Below are positions 1-7,211 of a stretch of DNA of 9,415 bases, one piece after another (the first letter of the stretch is position 1; every line of letters starts with the position of its first letter). A program made the translations under genes and the position numbers. Location: assembly GCA_022865545.1 (NCBI GenBank), contig JALHTA010000221.1:1-9415 (forward strand), written 5' to 3'. Under the pieces are notes generated by a model that worked only from the letters and a program-made list of their open reading frames with translations, ran no database searches and had not been told where the DNA came from. Source of the stretch: Actinomycetota bacterium. GTDB taxonomy: Bacteria; Actinomycetota; Humimicrobiia; Humimicrobiales; Humimicrobiaceae.

Positions 1-425
1 CGGTCCAGCAGTTTAAAATATCTGCTAAGAATAAAAAGATCCGGATTGATTATACTCCCCTGGAGGAAGACCATTACATCAGGGGAAATAAGAAGCAGAT
101 CGAGATCCTTTTTTCTATTTTGCTTGAAAATGCAATCAGTTATTCTCCCTCCGATACCTTGATCAAGATCATTACTAAAAAAATTGAAGGTCCCAGACTC
201 TATATTGGCATAGAAGATCAGGGAATCGGGATACCTGAAAAGAATATTGGTAATATCTTTAATGAGTTCTTTAGATCCAATAATGCTGCTGAATTTCATA
301 AGAATGGTACAGGACTCGGACTTTCTGTGGCAAGAGAGATCATAACTATCCATAATGCAAGTATTAATGTAGAAAGTGTATTGGAACAGGGATCATGTTT
401 TTCTGTAGCTTTTAAATTAATATGA
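1..425 (+). CDS. Sensor histidine kinase, C-terminal ATP-binding part (partial)
   Basis: This is the 3' end of a gene that enters from the left edge. The first complete codon is at 3 and the frame is open to the TGA at 423-425, giving about 140 residues. The sequence shows a HATPase_c fold: an N box (LLENAISYSP, from 120), a G1 box (DQGIGIP, 216-236), an F-box-like segment (IFNEFFRS) and a G2 box (GTGLGLSV, 306-329). This order is diagnostic of two-component sensor kinases, which autophosphorylate a histidine and pass the phosphate to a response regulator. The sensor and histidine-containing regions lie outside the window, so the signal is unknown. A TTG at 120 is inside the N box and is not the real start. 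Downstream is a 411-base gap, so there is no reason to place it in the hdr cluster's operon. The kinase identity is confident; its regulatory target is not known. Confidence 0.9.
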   Translation, partial: VQQFKISAKNKKIRIDYTPLEEDHYIRGNKKQIEILFSILLENAISYSPSDTLIKIITKKIEGPRLYIGIEDQGIGIPEKNIGNIFNEFFRSNNAAEFHKNGTGLGLSVAREIITIHNASINVESVLEQGSCFSVAFKLI

Positions 426-687
426 TCACGGGCAAAAGTCTCATTGGCTCTTCCTAAACCTTCAACCAGGTCATTGGCTCCACTTGCAACAAATATGTTA
501 CAATGGTATCCTTATTATTAAATTTCGTTTCTCCTGTATCTTTAATTTATTACAATATTAAATTTATTTCGGAGAGTGATGATTATAAGACTATCCCAAA
601 ATACATATTTAAAGAACTACAATACACAACAATACATCTAGACCTGAATTGTAATCATATTTATCACTTGTAGCCATGGAAATTTTA

Positions 688-720
688 TAAAAATAAAAAG
701 AATCATTGATTTTATTTTTA
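688..720. repeat. Perfect 11-bp AT-only inverted repeat
   Basis: TAAAAATAAAA (688-698) is matched exactly by TTTTATTTTTA (710-720) around an 11-base spacer. Inside and partly overlapping the right arm is a second small palindrome, AATCA-T-TGATT (701-711). The stem contains only A-T pairs, so it would be weak as an RNA hairpin. It could be a regulator-binding site upstream of the hdr cluster, a feeble terminator, or chance in AT-rich DNA. Confidence 0.35.
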
Positions 721-810
721 ATTATAATAAAATCTATCTGAATTATTAATGCTATTGTATTGGTATTAAATTAATGATCATAAGCAGAGAGTAATATGAT
801 CTAGTAAATG

Positions 811-816
811 TATAAT
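811..816 (+). promoter_or_regulatory. Possible -10 element of the hdr-flx operon
   Basis: A perfect TATAAT consensus lies 20 bases before the hdrC start codon. No good -35 hexamer is found at 16-18 bases upstream. If it is used, the leader would be only about 13-15 bases and would begin just before the ribosome-binding site. In such AT-rich sequence the hexamer could occur by chance. Confidence 0.3.
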
Positions 817-825
817 ATAATTTAT

Positions 826-829
826 AAGG
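826..829 (+). promoter_or_regulatory. Ribosome-binding site that fixes the GTG start of hdrC
   Basis: AAGG lies 7 bases before GTG at 837. An in-frame TAA at 825-827 rules out any earlier start, and no ATG occurs in frame before the first cysteine motif, so GTG is the natural start. Confidence 0.6.
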
Positions 830-836
830 CTTAAAA

Positions 837-1376
837 GTGGTAACAAAAATAAATAATGATACTGATAGAATAAGAAGGGAAATATTAGAATATATTGAGC
901 CCAAAATATATAACTGCTATCAATGTGGTAAATGCACGGCTGGATGTCCCCTTTCAGATATATTTGAATATAAACCTAACCAGATAATAAGACTGGTCCA
1001 ATCCGGTAAGATTGATTCCATTATCAAATCCAATTCCATTTTCCTCTGTCTTTCATGTGAGATCTGCAGTAGTAGATGCCCTCAGGACGTACATATAGCA
1101 ACTATAATGAATTTTATCAGAAATGAAGCATGGAGAGCTGACAGATTTAAAATAAAAAGTATTTCAAGATTCTATAAGACATTCTTGAGAATAATCGGAA
1201 GGACTGGCAGGAGTTTTGAACCGGGTCTTTTGATGAGTCTCAATTTTTTGAGCGGAAGACTGTTTAATGATATGGACCTGGCCCTGGATATTCTCAAGAA
1301 AAGAAAAATAAGACTCCTTCCTGAATTTATAAAAGGAAGAAAAGATATTACAAAAACCATTAAAAAATATATGTAA
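837..1376 (+). CDS. hdrC: Heterodisulfide reductase-like subunit C (HdrC), ferredoxin-type electron carrier
   Basis: This 179-residue protein has two complete [4Fe-4S] motifs of the CxxCxxCxxxCP type: Cys27, 30, 33 and 37, and Cys71, 74, 77 and 81. The spacing and length match HdrC of methanogens and the HdrC-like proteins of anaerobic bacteria. In those complexes HdrC is the wire between the HdrA flavoprotein and the catalytic HdrB subunit. There is no signal peptide or membrane segment, so it is predicted cytoplasmic. The C-terminal half (about 100-179) is basic and has no cysteines, and probably contacts partner subunits. Translation starts at GTG. Its stop overlaps the hdrB start by one base (TAATG), the usual C-then-B order. 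It is the first gene of the cluster. The family is certain; the physiological disulfide partner cannot be read from the sequence. Confidence 0.93.
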   Translation: MVTKINNDTDRIRREILEYIEPKIYNCYQCGKCTAGCPLSDIFEYKPNQIIRLVQSGKIDSIIKSNSIFLCLSCEICSSRCPQDVHIATIMNFIRNEAWRADRFKIKSISRFYKTFLRIIGRTGRSFEPGLLMSLNFLSGRLFNDMDLALDILKKRKIRLLPEFIKGRKDITKTIKKYM

Positions 1377-2374
1377 TGAAAGACGATCATAAGAATACTA
1401 GTTTAAATAAAATCGCCTACTATCCGGGGTGTTCCTTAAGCTCAACGGCTATTGATTTTAATATTTCCCTAAAGGGGCTTCTTGATGTCCTGGATATTAA
1501 ACATATTGAGATCGAAGATTGGAATTGTTGCGGTACCACGCCTGCATATAATGCTAATGAGGAACTGGCAGCTACGCTCTCTGCAAGAAATTTAATGATT
1601 GCAAAAAAAATGGGACTGGAAGATATATTGAGCCCCTGCGTTTCATGCTATAACAAACTTCATAAAGCGGCTTATTATATTAACAGCTCCAGTGTACTTA
1701 AGAATAAGAGAGAAGAAAAAATAAAAGACTCTATACTGAAAACCCTAAAAGATATGGGTTTTGATACCAGTCAGGAATTAAATTTTAAGGTCTATTCCAT
1801 TATTGAGTTCCTATATCTAAAAAAAGCTGTAATCGGCAAGAAATTTATAGAGTTGAAATCAGTGAATAATGAGAACACGGAGTATTCAGTTTTAAAAGGA
1901 TTAACACCGGTCTGTTATTATGGCTGCGCTCTCCTGAGACCCAAAGATGCCTTAAGGTTTGATGATATCGAAAGACCCACCTCAATGGAAAAAATACTAA
2001 AAGAAGTAGGTATTGAATGTATGGATTTCTCTTTTAAAACTGAATGCTGTGGAGCGATCCTCTCCCTATCAAACAAGGATTCAGTCCTTAAATTAAGTGG
2101 AGAAATACTTGACTCTGCATTAGAAAGCAAGGCGGACAGCATAATTGTTTTTTGTCCACTCTGCCAGCAAAACCTGGATCTGAGGCAAAAACAGATAAAT
2201 AGATTTAATAAAACCAGTTACAACCTGCCAATACTATATATAACCCAGGTTCTGGGCGTGGCCCTGGGCCTTACCAATAAACAGGTTATGCTGGACAGGC
2301 TCTTTGTCCCGCTTAAAAACTCCGGTAGGGATAAAGTTAAAAATCATAATAATTATAAAGGAAGATTAAATTGA
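1376..2374 (+). CDS. hdrB: Heterodisulfide reductase-like subunit B (HdrB), catalytic CCG-domain protein
   Basis: This 332-residue protein has two CCG domains, the signature of HdrB. Domain 1 has Cys19, the pair Cys51-52 (CCG), and Cys88/91 (CxxC). Domain 2 has Cys184 (with Cys180 nearby), the pair Cys224-225 (CCG), and Cys260/263. In methanogen HdrB each such set binds a noncubane [4Fe-4S] cluster and together they cleave the CoM-S-S-CoB disulfide. Both sets are complete here, so full disulfide-reductase chemistry is plausible. A bacterium is not expected to use CoM/CoB, so the substrate is unknown. The first-set spacing (32 and 36 residues) matches what I recall of methanogen HdrB. No ribosome-binding site lies at the right distance (AAAAGGAAG at 1331 is too far), so translation probably depends on coupling to hdrC through TAATG. 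A lysine/asparagine-rich tail follows domain 2. Confidence 0.94.
   Translation: MKDDHKNTSLNKIAYYPGCSLSSTAIDFNISLKGLLDVLDIKHIEIEDWNCCGTTPAYNANEELAATLSARNLMIAKKMGLEDILSPCVSCYNKLHKAAYYINSSSVLKNKREEKIKDSILKTLKDMGFDTSQELNFKVYSIIEFLYLKKAVIGKKFIELKSVNNENTEYSVLKGLTPVCYYGCALLRPKDALRFDDIERPTSMEKILKEVGIECMDFSFKTECCGAILSLSNKDSVLKLSGEILDSALESKADSIIVFCPLCQQNLDLRQKQINRFNKTSYNLPILYITQVLGVALGLTNKQVMLDRLFVPLKNSGRDKVKNHNNYKGRLN
2357..2364 (+). promoter_or_regulatory. Ribosome-binding site that supports the TTG start of hdrA
   Basis: AAAGGAAG lies 6 bases before TTG at 2371, inside the end of hdrB. Starting here keeps the Cys8/Cys10 pair expected at the HdrA N-terminus; the next in-frame ATG would remove it. 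Confidence 0.65.
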
Positions 2375-5300
2375 GAATTGGGATATTCGTCTGCTATTGC
2401 GGTTCAAACATAGCAGGTACCGTAGATGTAGAAAAAGTAGCGAAGGAAGCCTTGAAGCTTCCTGGAGTCGTGTTTACCCAGACGAATCTATATACATGTT
2501 CTGAACCCGGACAGGACCAGATTAAAAAAGCTATAAAAGAACATGACCTCAACCGGGTTATCGTTGCCTCATGTTCACCCCGTGTACACGGGGTAACTTT
2601 TATGAAAACTGTTGAAAGTGTAGGTCTTAATCCCTATTTATTTGATATGGCAAATATCAGGGAACATAATTCCTGGATACATGACGATAAAGAAAAAGCT
2701 ACGAAAAAAGCCCTTGAACTTATTAAAATGGCAGCCGCAAAAGTCTACAGGCACAATGAATTATATCCAAAATACTTTGACTTAAATAAAAATGTCCTGA
2801 TCATCGGAGGAGGAATTGCAGGGATCCAAGCTGCCCTGGATGTAGCTGATGGAGGCAAACAAGTAATACTTGTGGAAAAAGAAGCTTCCATTGGGGGAAG
2901 AATGGCGCAGCTGGATAAGACTTTTCCTACCATTGATTGTTCTGCCTGCATCCTGTCACCAAAGATGGTAGATGTCGGAATGCACGAAAACATTAAACTA
3001 CTTACGCTTTCTGAAGTAGTGAAAGTAGAGGGATCTATTGGAAACTTCAGGGTTGCAGTTAAAAAGAAGCCCCGATATATTGATGAGAAGAATTGTACCT
3101 CATGTGGTGATTGCGAAAAGGTATGCCCGGTAAACTGCACAAATGAATATGAAGCGGGTCTTACAAGCAGAAAAGCCGTATCCAAGATGTTTACACAGGC
3201 GGTTCCTTCGGCCTATTATATAGACAGGAGAGGTAAAGCTCCCTGCAGAAGCACCTGTCCTGCCAATGTACCTGCCCAGGGTTATATAGCCCTGATACGG
3301 GAAGGTAAATACGCGGAAGCTTTGAAACTACACCGGGAAGAAAATCCTTTTCCTTCTATCTGCGGAAGAGTGTGCATGCACCCATGTGAGGAAAATTGTA
3401 CCAGGAACCTGGTTGATGATCCTATTGCTATTATGGATTTAAAAAGATTCATGGCAGACTATGAACTAAAATTGGGGGAGATCCCCCTTCCTGAAATAGA
3501 AGAAAAGAAAAATAAAAAAGTTGCTATTGTGGGCTCTGGCCCTGCCGGTCTCACTGCGGCCTACTTCCTTTCTAAGAAAGGTTATGGGGTAAAAATATTT
3601 GAATCACTTCCAGTAACCGGAGGGATGCTCAGAGTCGGGATCCCGGAATACAGGTTGCCTTCAAAGATCCTGGATCTGGAAATAGATGTTATAAAAAGAA
3701 TGGGTGTTGAAATTGAAACTGGACACTCTGTTAACAGTTATGACCAGGTTCATCAGTTAAAGGAAAAGGATGGCTTCGGCGCAGTGTTTTTGGCTACAGG
3801 GGCACATGAGGATATTAGACTAAAGTGTGAAGGTGAAACCCTAAAGGGAGTAATCCCTGGAATTGATTTTTTAAAGGATGTGGCACTTTCTAAAATATCA
3901 AAAGTAAAAGGTAGAGTGGCTGTTATCGGTGGCGGGAATGTAGCCATAGACTCTGCCAGGACAGCTCTCCGCCTGGGGGCCAGTGAAGTAAGTATTTTTT
4001 ACAGGAGAAGCCGTGAGGAAATGCCTGCCCTTGATGAAGAAATAGAAGATACCCTGGATGAGGGAATTAAAATAAATTATCTTACTTCACCAACCAGGAT
4101 CGAAGGCAAAAAGGGAAAGGCAGAAAAACTGGTACTGGAAAAAAACGAACTTGGTGAACCAGACAGCAGCGGCAGGAGAAGGCCAGTACCCATAGAAGAC
4201 AGTGAGTTTGAATATCCGGTGGACCACATAATCATTACAATCGGTCAGAGACCTGATATCGGATATCTTCAGGGTGGTGAAAGGACATGCGAGCTTACCC
4301 CCTGGAATACAGTAAAACTTGAAAGAGAAAGCATCCTTATGGTTGAAGACCGGGGCATATTTGCCGGAGGAGACCTGATACTGGGCCCGGCAACAGTAAC
4401 TGAAGCTATCGGCCATGGCAAACTTGCCGCTGAGGTCATAAGCAGAATGCTGGATGGTGAAATGCTTGAAGATATCGAGGAGGATATAAAAAAACAAAAA
4501 GAAGCCGATGTGAAATTAAAACCGGACCAGATCTTCAGCGAAAAAGAGTTAAAGTCTTTTCAAAAAAATAGAAGAATCCGGGAGAACAGAATAAAACCTG
4601 CAGAAAGGATAAAGAATTTTAAAGAAATAATACTGCCCATTAATGAAGAACAGGCAAAAAACGAGGCAGGAAGATGCCTTGACTGCGGAATATGCTCTGA
4701 GTGTCATGAGTGTGCAAAAGCCTGTGAGGCAAACTGTTTTGATTATAATCAAAAAGAGGAAATTGTAAACCTTGATGTGGGAGCCATTGTAGTAGCTACC
4801 GGATCCGACATGTTTGATACCGATACTTATGGTGAGTATGGTGGCGGAGAGATCCCCGATGTAATAAGCAGTCTTGAATATGAAAGACTCTTGTGTGCTT
4901 CAGGACCTACTCATGGCCATATCCTGAGGCCATCTGATAATAAGGAACCTAAGAAAATAGTATTTTTATCCTGTGTCGGCTCCAGGGACATAACCAGGGG
5001 GATGCCCTATTGTTCTTCCGCATGTTGTATGTATCTGGCCAAACAGGCAATACTTACCAAAGAACATGTTCCTGACTCCCAGTCCTATATTTTTTATACC
5101 GACATACGTTCGCCTGGTAAAGACTATGATGAATTCATTATGAGGGCTAAAAAATACGGTACACAGTATATCAGGGGAAAAGTCGCTAAGATCTATAAAA
5201 AAGGCAAAAAGCTAATGATCAGGGGTTCTGATACTCTTCTTGGAGAGTCCCTTGAAATGGAAGCAGATCTTGTAGTCATGGCTTCCGCCATGATCCCTAT

Positions 5301-5763
5301 GGCAGGGTCCAAGAAGCTGTCTGAGGTACTAAATATAACAACCGGACCTTTTGGTTTCTATACCGAAAGCCACCCCAAATTGAGACCAGTGGAAACCAAT
5401 ACTTCCGGGATCTTTCTGGCTGGAGCTTGCCAATCACCCAAGGATATACCCGCCAGCGTGGCCCAGGGAAGTGCTGTAGCTGCTAAGATACTGGCCCTTA
5501 TGTCGAAGGACAAACTGGCAACTGACCCCATCGTAGCTAAAGTGGATCAAAACCGATGCATAGGATGCAATAAATGCCTCATGGTCTGTCCTTTCAATGC
5601 AATAGAGGAAGTTAATCTAAGAGACAAGAAAGTAGTAGAGGTTATCGAATCAGTTTGTAAGGGCTGCGGGCTCTGTGAAGCTACCTGCCCCATAGACGCA
5701 GTCAGTTTGAACTTCTTCACCGATGAAATGCTACTGGAAGAAATAGAGGCTCTCTCTCAATAA
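2371..5763 (+). CDS. hdrA: HdrA-like electron-bifurcating flavoprotein with an inserted GltD/NfnB-like domain
   Basis: This 1130-residue protein is far longer than methanogen HdrA (about 650). Residues 1-138 are the HdrA N-terminal domain with Cys8, 10, 43 and 68. An FAD-binding Rossmann motif (GGGIAG, 146-151) and the DCSAC motif (Cys190/193) follow. A ferredoxin motif has Cys242, 245, 248 and 252. Residues about 286-766 are a complete GltD/NfnB-like unit: Cys292, 296, 331, 335, 339 and 343, FAD motif GSGPAGL (388-394), NAD(P) motif GGGNVAID (520-527) followed by YRRSREEMPA, and a closing AGGD motif (665-668). HdrA then resumes with a Cys769-789 cluster region, CVGSRD (868-873), and a C-terminal double ferredoxin (Cys1063-1073, Cys1096-1106). 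In related complexes the HdrA FAD splits electron pairs between ferredoxin and HdrBC. The TTG start overlaps the hdrB stop by four bases. Bifurcation and the insert's role are inferred. Confidence 0.93.
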   Translation: MRIGIFVCYCGSNIAGTVDVEKVAKEALKLPGVVFTQTNLYTCSEPGQDQIKKAIKEHDLNRVIVASCSPRVHGVTFMKTVESVGLNPYLFDMANIREHNSWIHDDKEKATKKALELIKMAAAKVYRHNELYPKYFDLNKNVLIIGGGIAGIQAALDVADGGKQVILVEKEASIGGRMAQLDKTFPTIDCSACILSPKMVDVGMHENIKLLTLSEVVKVEGSIGNFRVAVKKKPRYIDEKNCTSCGDCEKVCPVNCTNEYEAGLTSRKAVSKMFTQAVPSAYYIDRRGKAPCRSTCPANVPAQGYIALIREGKYAEALKLHREENPFPSICGRVCMHPCEENCTRNLVDDPIAIMDLKRFMADYELKLGEIPLPEIEEKKNKKVAIVGSGPAGLTAAYFLSKKGYGVKIFESLPVTGGMLRVGIPEYRLPSKILDLEIDVIKRMGVEIETGHSVNSYDQVHQLKEKDGFGAVFLATGAHEDIRLKCEGETLKGVIPGIDFLKDVALSKISKVKGRVAVIGGGNVAIDSARTALRLGASEVSIFYRRSREEMPALDEEIEDTLDEGIKINYLTSPTRIEGKKGKAEKLVLEKNELGEPDSSGRRRPVPIEDSEFEYPVDHIIITIGQRPDIGYLQGGERTCELTPWNTVKLERESILMVEDRGIFAGGDLILGPATVTEAIGHGKLAAEVISRMLDGEMLEDIEEDIKKQKEADVKLKPDQIFSEKELKSFQKNRRIRENRIKPAERIKNFKEIILPINEEQAKNEAGRCLDCGICSECHECAKACEANCFDYNQKEEIVNLDVGAIVVATGSDMFDTDTYGEYGGGEIPDVISSLEYERLLCASGPTHGHILRPSDNKEPKKIVFLSCVGSRDITRGMPYCSSACCMYLAKQAILTKEHVPDSQSYIFYTDIRSPGKDYDEFIMRAKKYGTQYIRGKVAKIYKKGKKLMIRGSDTLLGESLEMEADLVVMASAMIPMAGSKKLSEVLNITTGPFGFYTESHPKLRPVETNTSGIFLAGACQSPKDIPASVAQGSAVAAKILALMSKDKLATDPIVAKVDQNRCIGCNKCLMVCPFNAIEEVNLRDKKVVEVIESVCKGCGLCEATCPIDAVSLNFFTDEMLLEEIEALSQ

Positions 5764-5811
5764 ATATATTTTAATAAAAAAAACCAGGATCACCAGCAAT
5801 AAAATATTTAT
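5760..5811 (+). repeat. AT-rich imperfect inverted repeat between hdrA and flxD
   Basis: ATAAATATATTTTA (5760-5773) can pair with TAAAATATTTAT (5800-5811) as 12 A-T pairs with a two-base bulge. The loop contains two CCAG words (5784-5787 and 5793-5796). It occupies most of the 66-base gap between hdrA and flxD, the largest gap in the cluster. No T-tract follows, so it does not look like a terminator. It could mark mRNA processing or uneven expression of the two halves, or be chance. Confidence 0.3.
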
Positions 5812-5829
5812 GGATAAATAGCTGAAAAG

Positions 5830-6243
5830 ATGAATAAAATTAACAAAACAGAAAAAGAAGTCAGTATTGTTGCCTTCCTATGTAATTGGTGTTCATATGC
5901 TGGTGCAGATGCAGCAGGTACCTCCAGATTAAGACAACCTGAAAATATAAGGATAATAAGGGTTCCCTGCAGCGGAAGGGTCAATCCCCTATTTGTCATA
6001 AAAGCATTCAATCTCGGGGCCGATGGAGTACTCGTATCCGGCTGCCACCCGAATGATTGCCATTATGCCGAAGGAAATTTTTATGCCCGCAGGAGGCTGG
6101 AATTTTTAAAAGAATTTCTCCCGTTTATGGGTATAGATAAAAATAGATTTGCCTACCAGTGGGTCTCTGCCTCTGAAGCCCAGAAATGGCAAAATGTAGT
6201 AGTAAACTTTGTTAAGAGAATAGAAGATATAAGAGGAAAATGA
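5830..6243 (+). CDS. flxD: FlxD/MvhD-like 2Fe-2S protein linking HdrA to the Flx module
   Basis: This 137-residue protein is the full length of the MvhD family. It has the five expected cysteines: CNWC (Cys18, 21), Cys47 in VPCSGR, Cys72 in SGCHPNDC and Cys77, plus the GADGVLVSGCHP signature and a CHYAEGN segment. MvhD-type proteins carry a [2Fe-2S] centre and pass electrons from an input module (hydrogenase, formate dehydrogenase or NADH oxidoreductase) to HdrA. With FlxABC-type genes following and no hydrogenase gene in sight, it fits FlxD, the adaptor in FlxABCD-HdrABC. No signal peptide is seen. The ribosome-binding site is weak (GAAAAG right next to the ATG), and the ATG at 5811 runs into a stop after three codons, so 5830 is the start. 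Its end overlaps flxC as ATGA. Confidence 0.93.
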   Translation: MNKINKTEKEVSIVAFLCNWCSYAGADAAGTSRLRQPENIRIIRVPCSGRVNPLFVIKAFNLGADGVLVSGCHPNDCHYAEGNFYARRRLEFLKEFLPFMGIDKNRFAYQWVSASEAQKWQNVVVNFVKRIEDIRGK

Positions 6244-7211
6244 GTATTGAAGACAGATTAAAAGAAAAAGTAGGAGAGATCATAGAAGACCTTGAGGTCC
6301 TGGTCGGTTATTCTCACAGCGGTCTTCCCTTAAAGGTCAATCCTGTTTTTATTAAAGACAAAAATAAGATAGATAGTCTAATATTTAATAAGTTTTGTAT
6401 AAATAATCTTGCCACTTATGCTTATTCCCTGGCAAAAGAAGTCAAAGGAAATATAGGAATAGTATTAAAACCATGTGATACCAGGTCTATTATCCAACTA
6501 TTGTCCGAAGAATTATTTGACCGGAACAAAATAAAATTGATAGCTGTGGGATGCAGCGGTGTCCTGGATTATAAAAAAATACAGAAACAACTTGAGGGCC
6601 AGAAAATTATTTCCAGTGAGGCCATTAGCAATGACCTGAAAGTCAAAACTATTGATAATGAATATAGCCTGAAGATAAAAGATTTCTATGCCGACAAATG
6701 CTACTGGTGTAATATTTATGATAATCCACCGCTATATGATGAATTTATAGAAAATGAACAAAAACTGGAAGTAGAACCCGGAAAGAAATATGCAGATCTC
6801 CAGTCCCTTGAAAGCCAAGATCTTGAAGAAATCAGCAAGTACTGGGACGGGCAGTTTGAGCATTGCATCAGGTGCTATGCCTGTAGAAATGTATGCCCGC
6901 TTGAGATATGCAAGGAAAAGTGCATAACCCACCTGGAGATACCTCACTGGCAGTCGCAAAGGATCGATAGCAATGAAGGCAGGTTCTTCCAACTAATAAG
7001 AGTGCTTCATCTTGCCGGAAGATGCACCGAATGCGGTGAGTGCGAGAGAGTATGTCCCAAAAATATTCCTTTATCAAAGTTAATGAAAAAATCTGCACAG
7101 ATAACTGAAAGATTATTCGAGTACAGAGCCGGAGAAGATTTTAAAAAAAGACCTCCATTTCTTACTTTTAAAGATATAGAAAAAAATATTAAAGAGGAAA
7201 AGCTTGTATGA
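6240..7211 (+). CDS. flxC: FlxC-like iron-sulfur protein with two ferredoxin motifs
   Basis: This 323-residue protein has two parts. The N-terminal part (about 1-160) has scattered cysteines in KPCD (Cys79), VGC (Cys105) and CYWC (Cys154/157), resembling the fold shared with F420-hydrogenase and sulfhydrogenase beta subunits. The C-terminal part has two [4Fe-4S] motifs: Cys209, 212, 215 and 219 with extra Cys224 and 228, and Cys262, 265, 268 and 272. Such proteins shuttle electrons and have no substrate site of their own. Position after flxD and before a HydB-like gene gives the order hdrC-B-A-flxD-C-B-A, so I call it FlxC, by context as much as by motif. It starts with ATGA overlapping flxD, with AAGAGG 3 bases upstream, and ends with ATGA overlapping flxB. 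A flavin in the N-terminal part is possible but not shown by any motif I can verify. Confidence 0.82.
   Translation: MSIEDRLKEKVGEIIEDLEVLVGYSHSGLPLKVNPVFIKDKNKIDSLIFNKFCINNLATYAYSLAKEVKGNIGIVLKPCDTRSIIQLLSEELFDRNKIKLIAVGCSGVLDYKKIQKQLEGQKIISSEAISNDLKVKTIDNEYSLKIKDFYADKCYWCNIYDNPPLYDEFIENEQKLEVEPGKKYADLQSLESQDLEEISKYWDGQFEHCIRCYACRNVCPLEICKEKCITHLEIPHWQSQRIDSNEGRFFQLIRVLHLAGRCTECGECERVCPKNIPLSKLMKKSAQITERLFEYRAGEDFKKRPPFLTFKDIEKNIKEEKLV

Larger units (their letters stand above)
426..836. other. Intergenic region between kinase and hdrC
   Basis: There is no convincing gene here. From about 515 onward it is very AT-rich with stops in all frames. The first part (426-511) is less AT-rich and, on the minus strand, reads as about 30 protein-like residues without a start codon, right after two stops. 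Two copies of TCATTGGCTC start exactly 30 bases apart (441 and 471). ACAATACA also occurs twice at a 10-base step (619 and 629). I see no GC-rich hairpin with a T-tract that would end the kinase transcript. Confidence 0.6.

Noticed and set aside
579..641. Tiny ORF of 20 codons starting ATG with GGAG four bases upstream
   Set aside because: It is short, has AT-driven composition (Asn, Tyr, Gln, Ile), shows no recognisable leader-peptide logic such as an attenuator, and lies about 195 bases before hdrC.
2745..3185. 146-residue open frame on the minus strand inside hdrA
   Set aside because: It is a shadow of hdrA, whose domains and cysteine motifs are clear in the plus-strand frame; the antisense translation has no recognisable motif.
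4087..4497. 136-residue open frame on the minus strand inside hdrA
   Set aside because: It lies antisense to the AGGD and NAD(P)-binding part of the inserted GltD-like domain and has no motif or ribosome-binding support.
2371..5763. Possibility that the long hdrA is an assembly chimera of hdrA and an nfnB/gltD gene
   Set aside because: The frame is continuous through both junctions, the insert sits between domains, HdrA resumes with its proper motifs, and long HdrA proteins of this layout are known.
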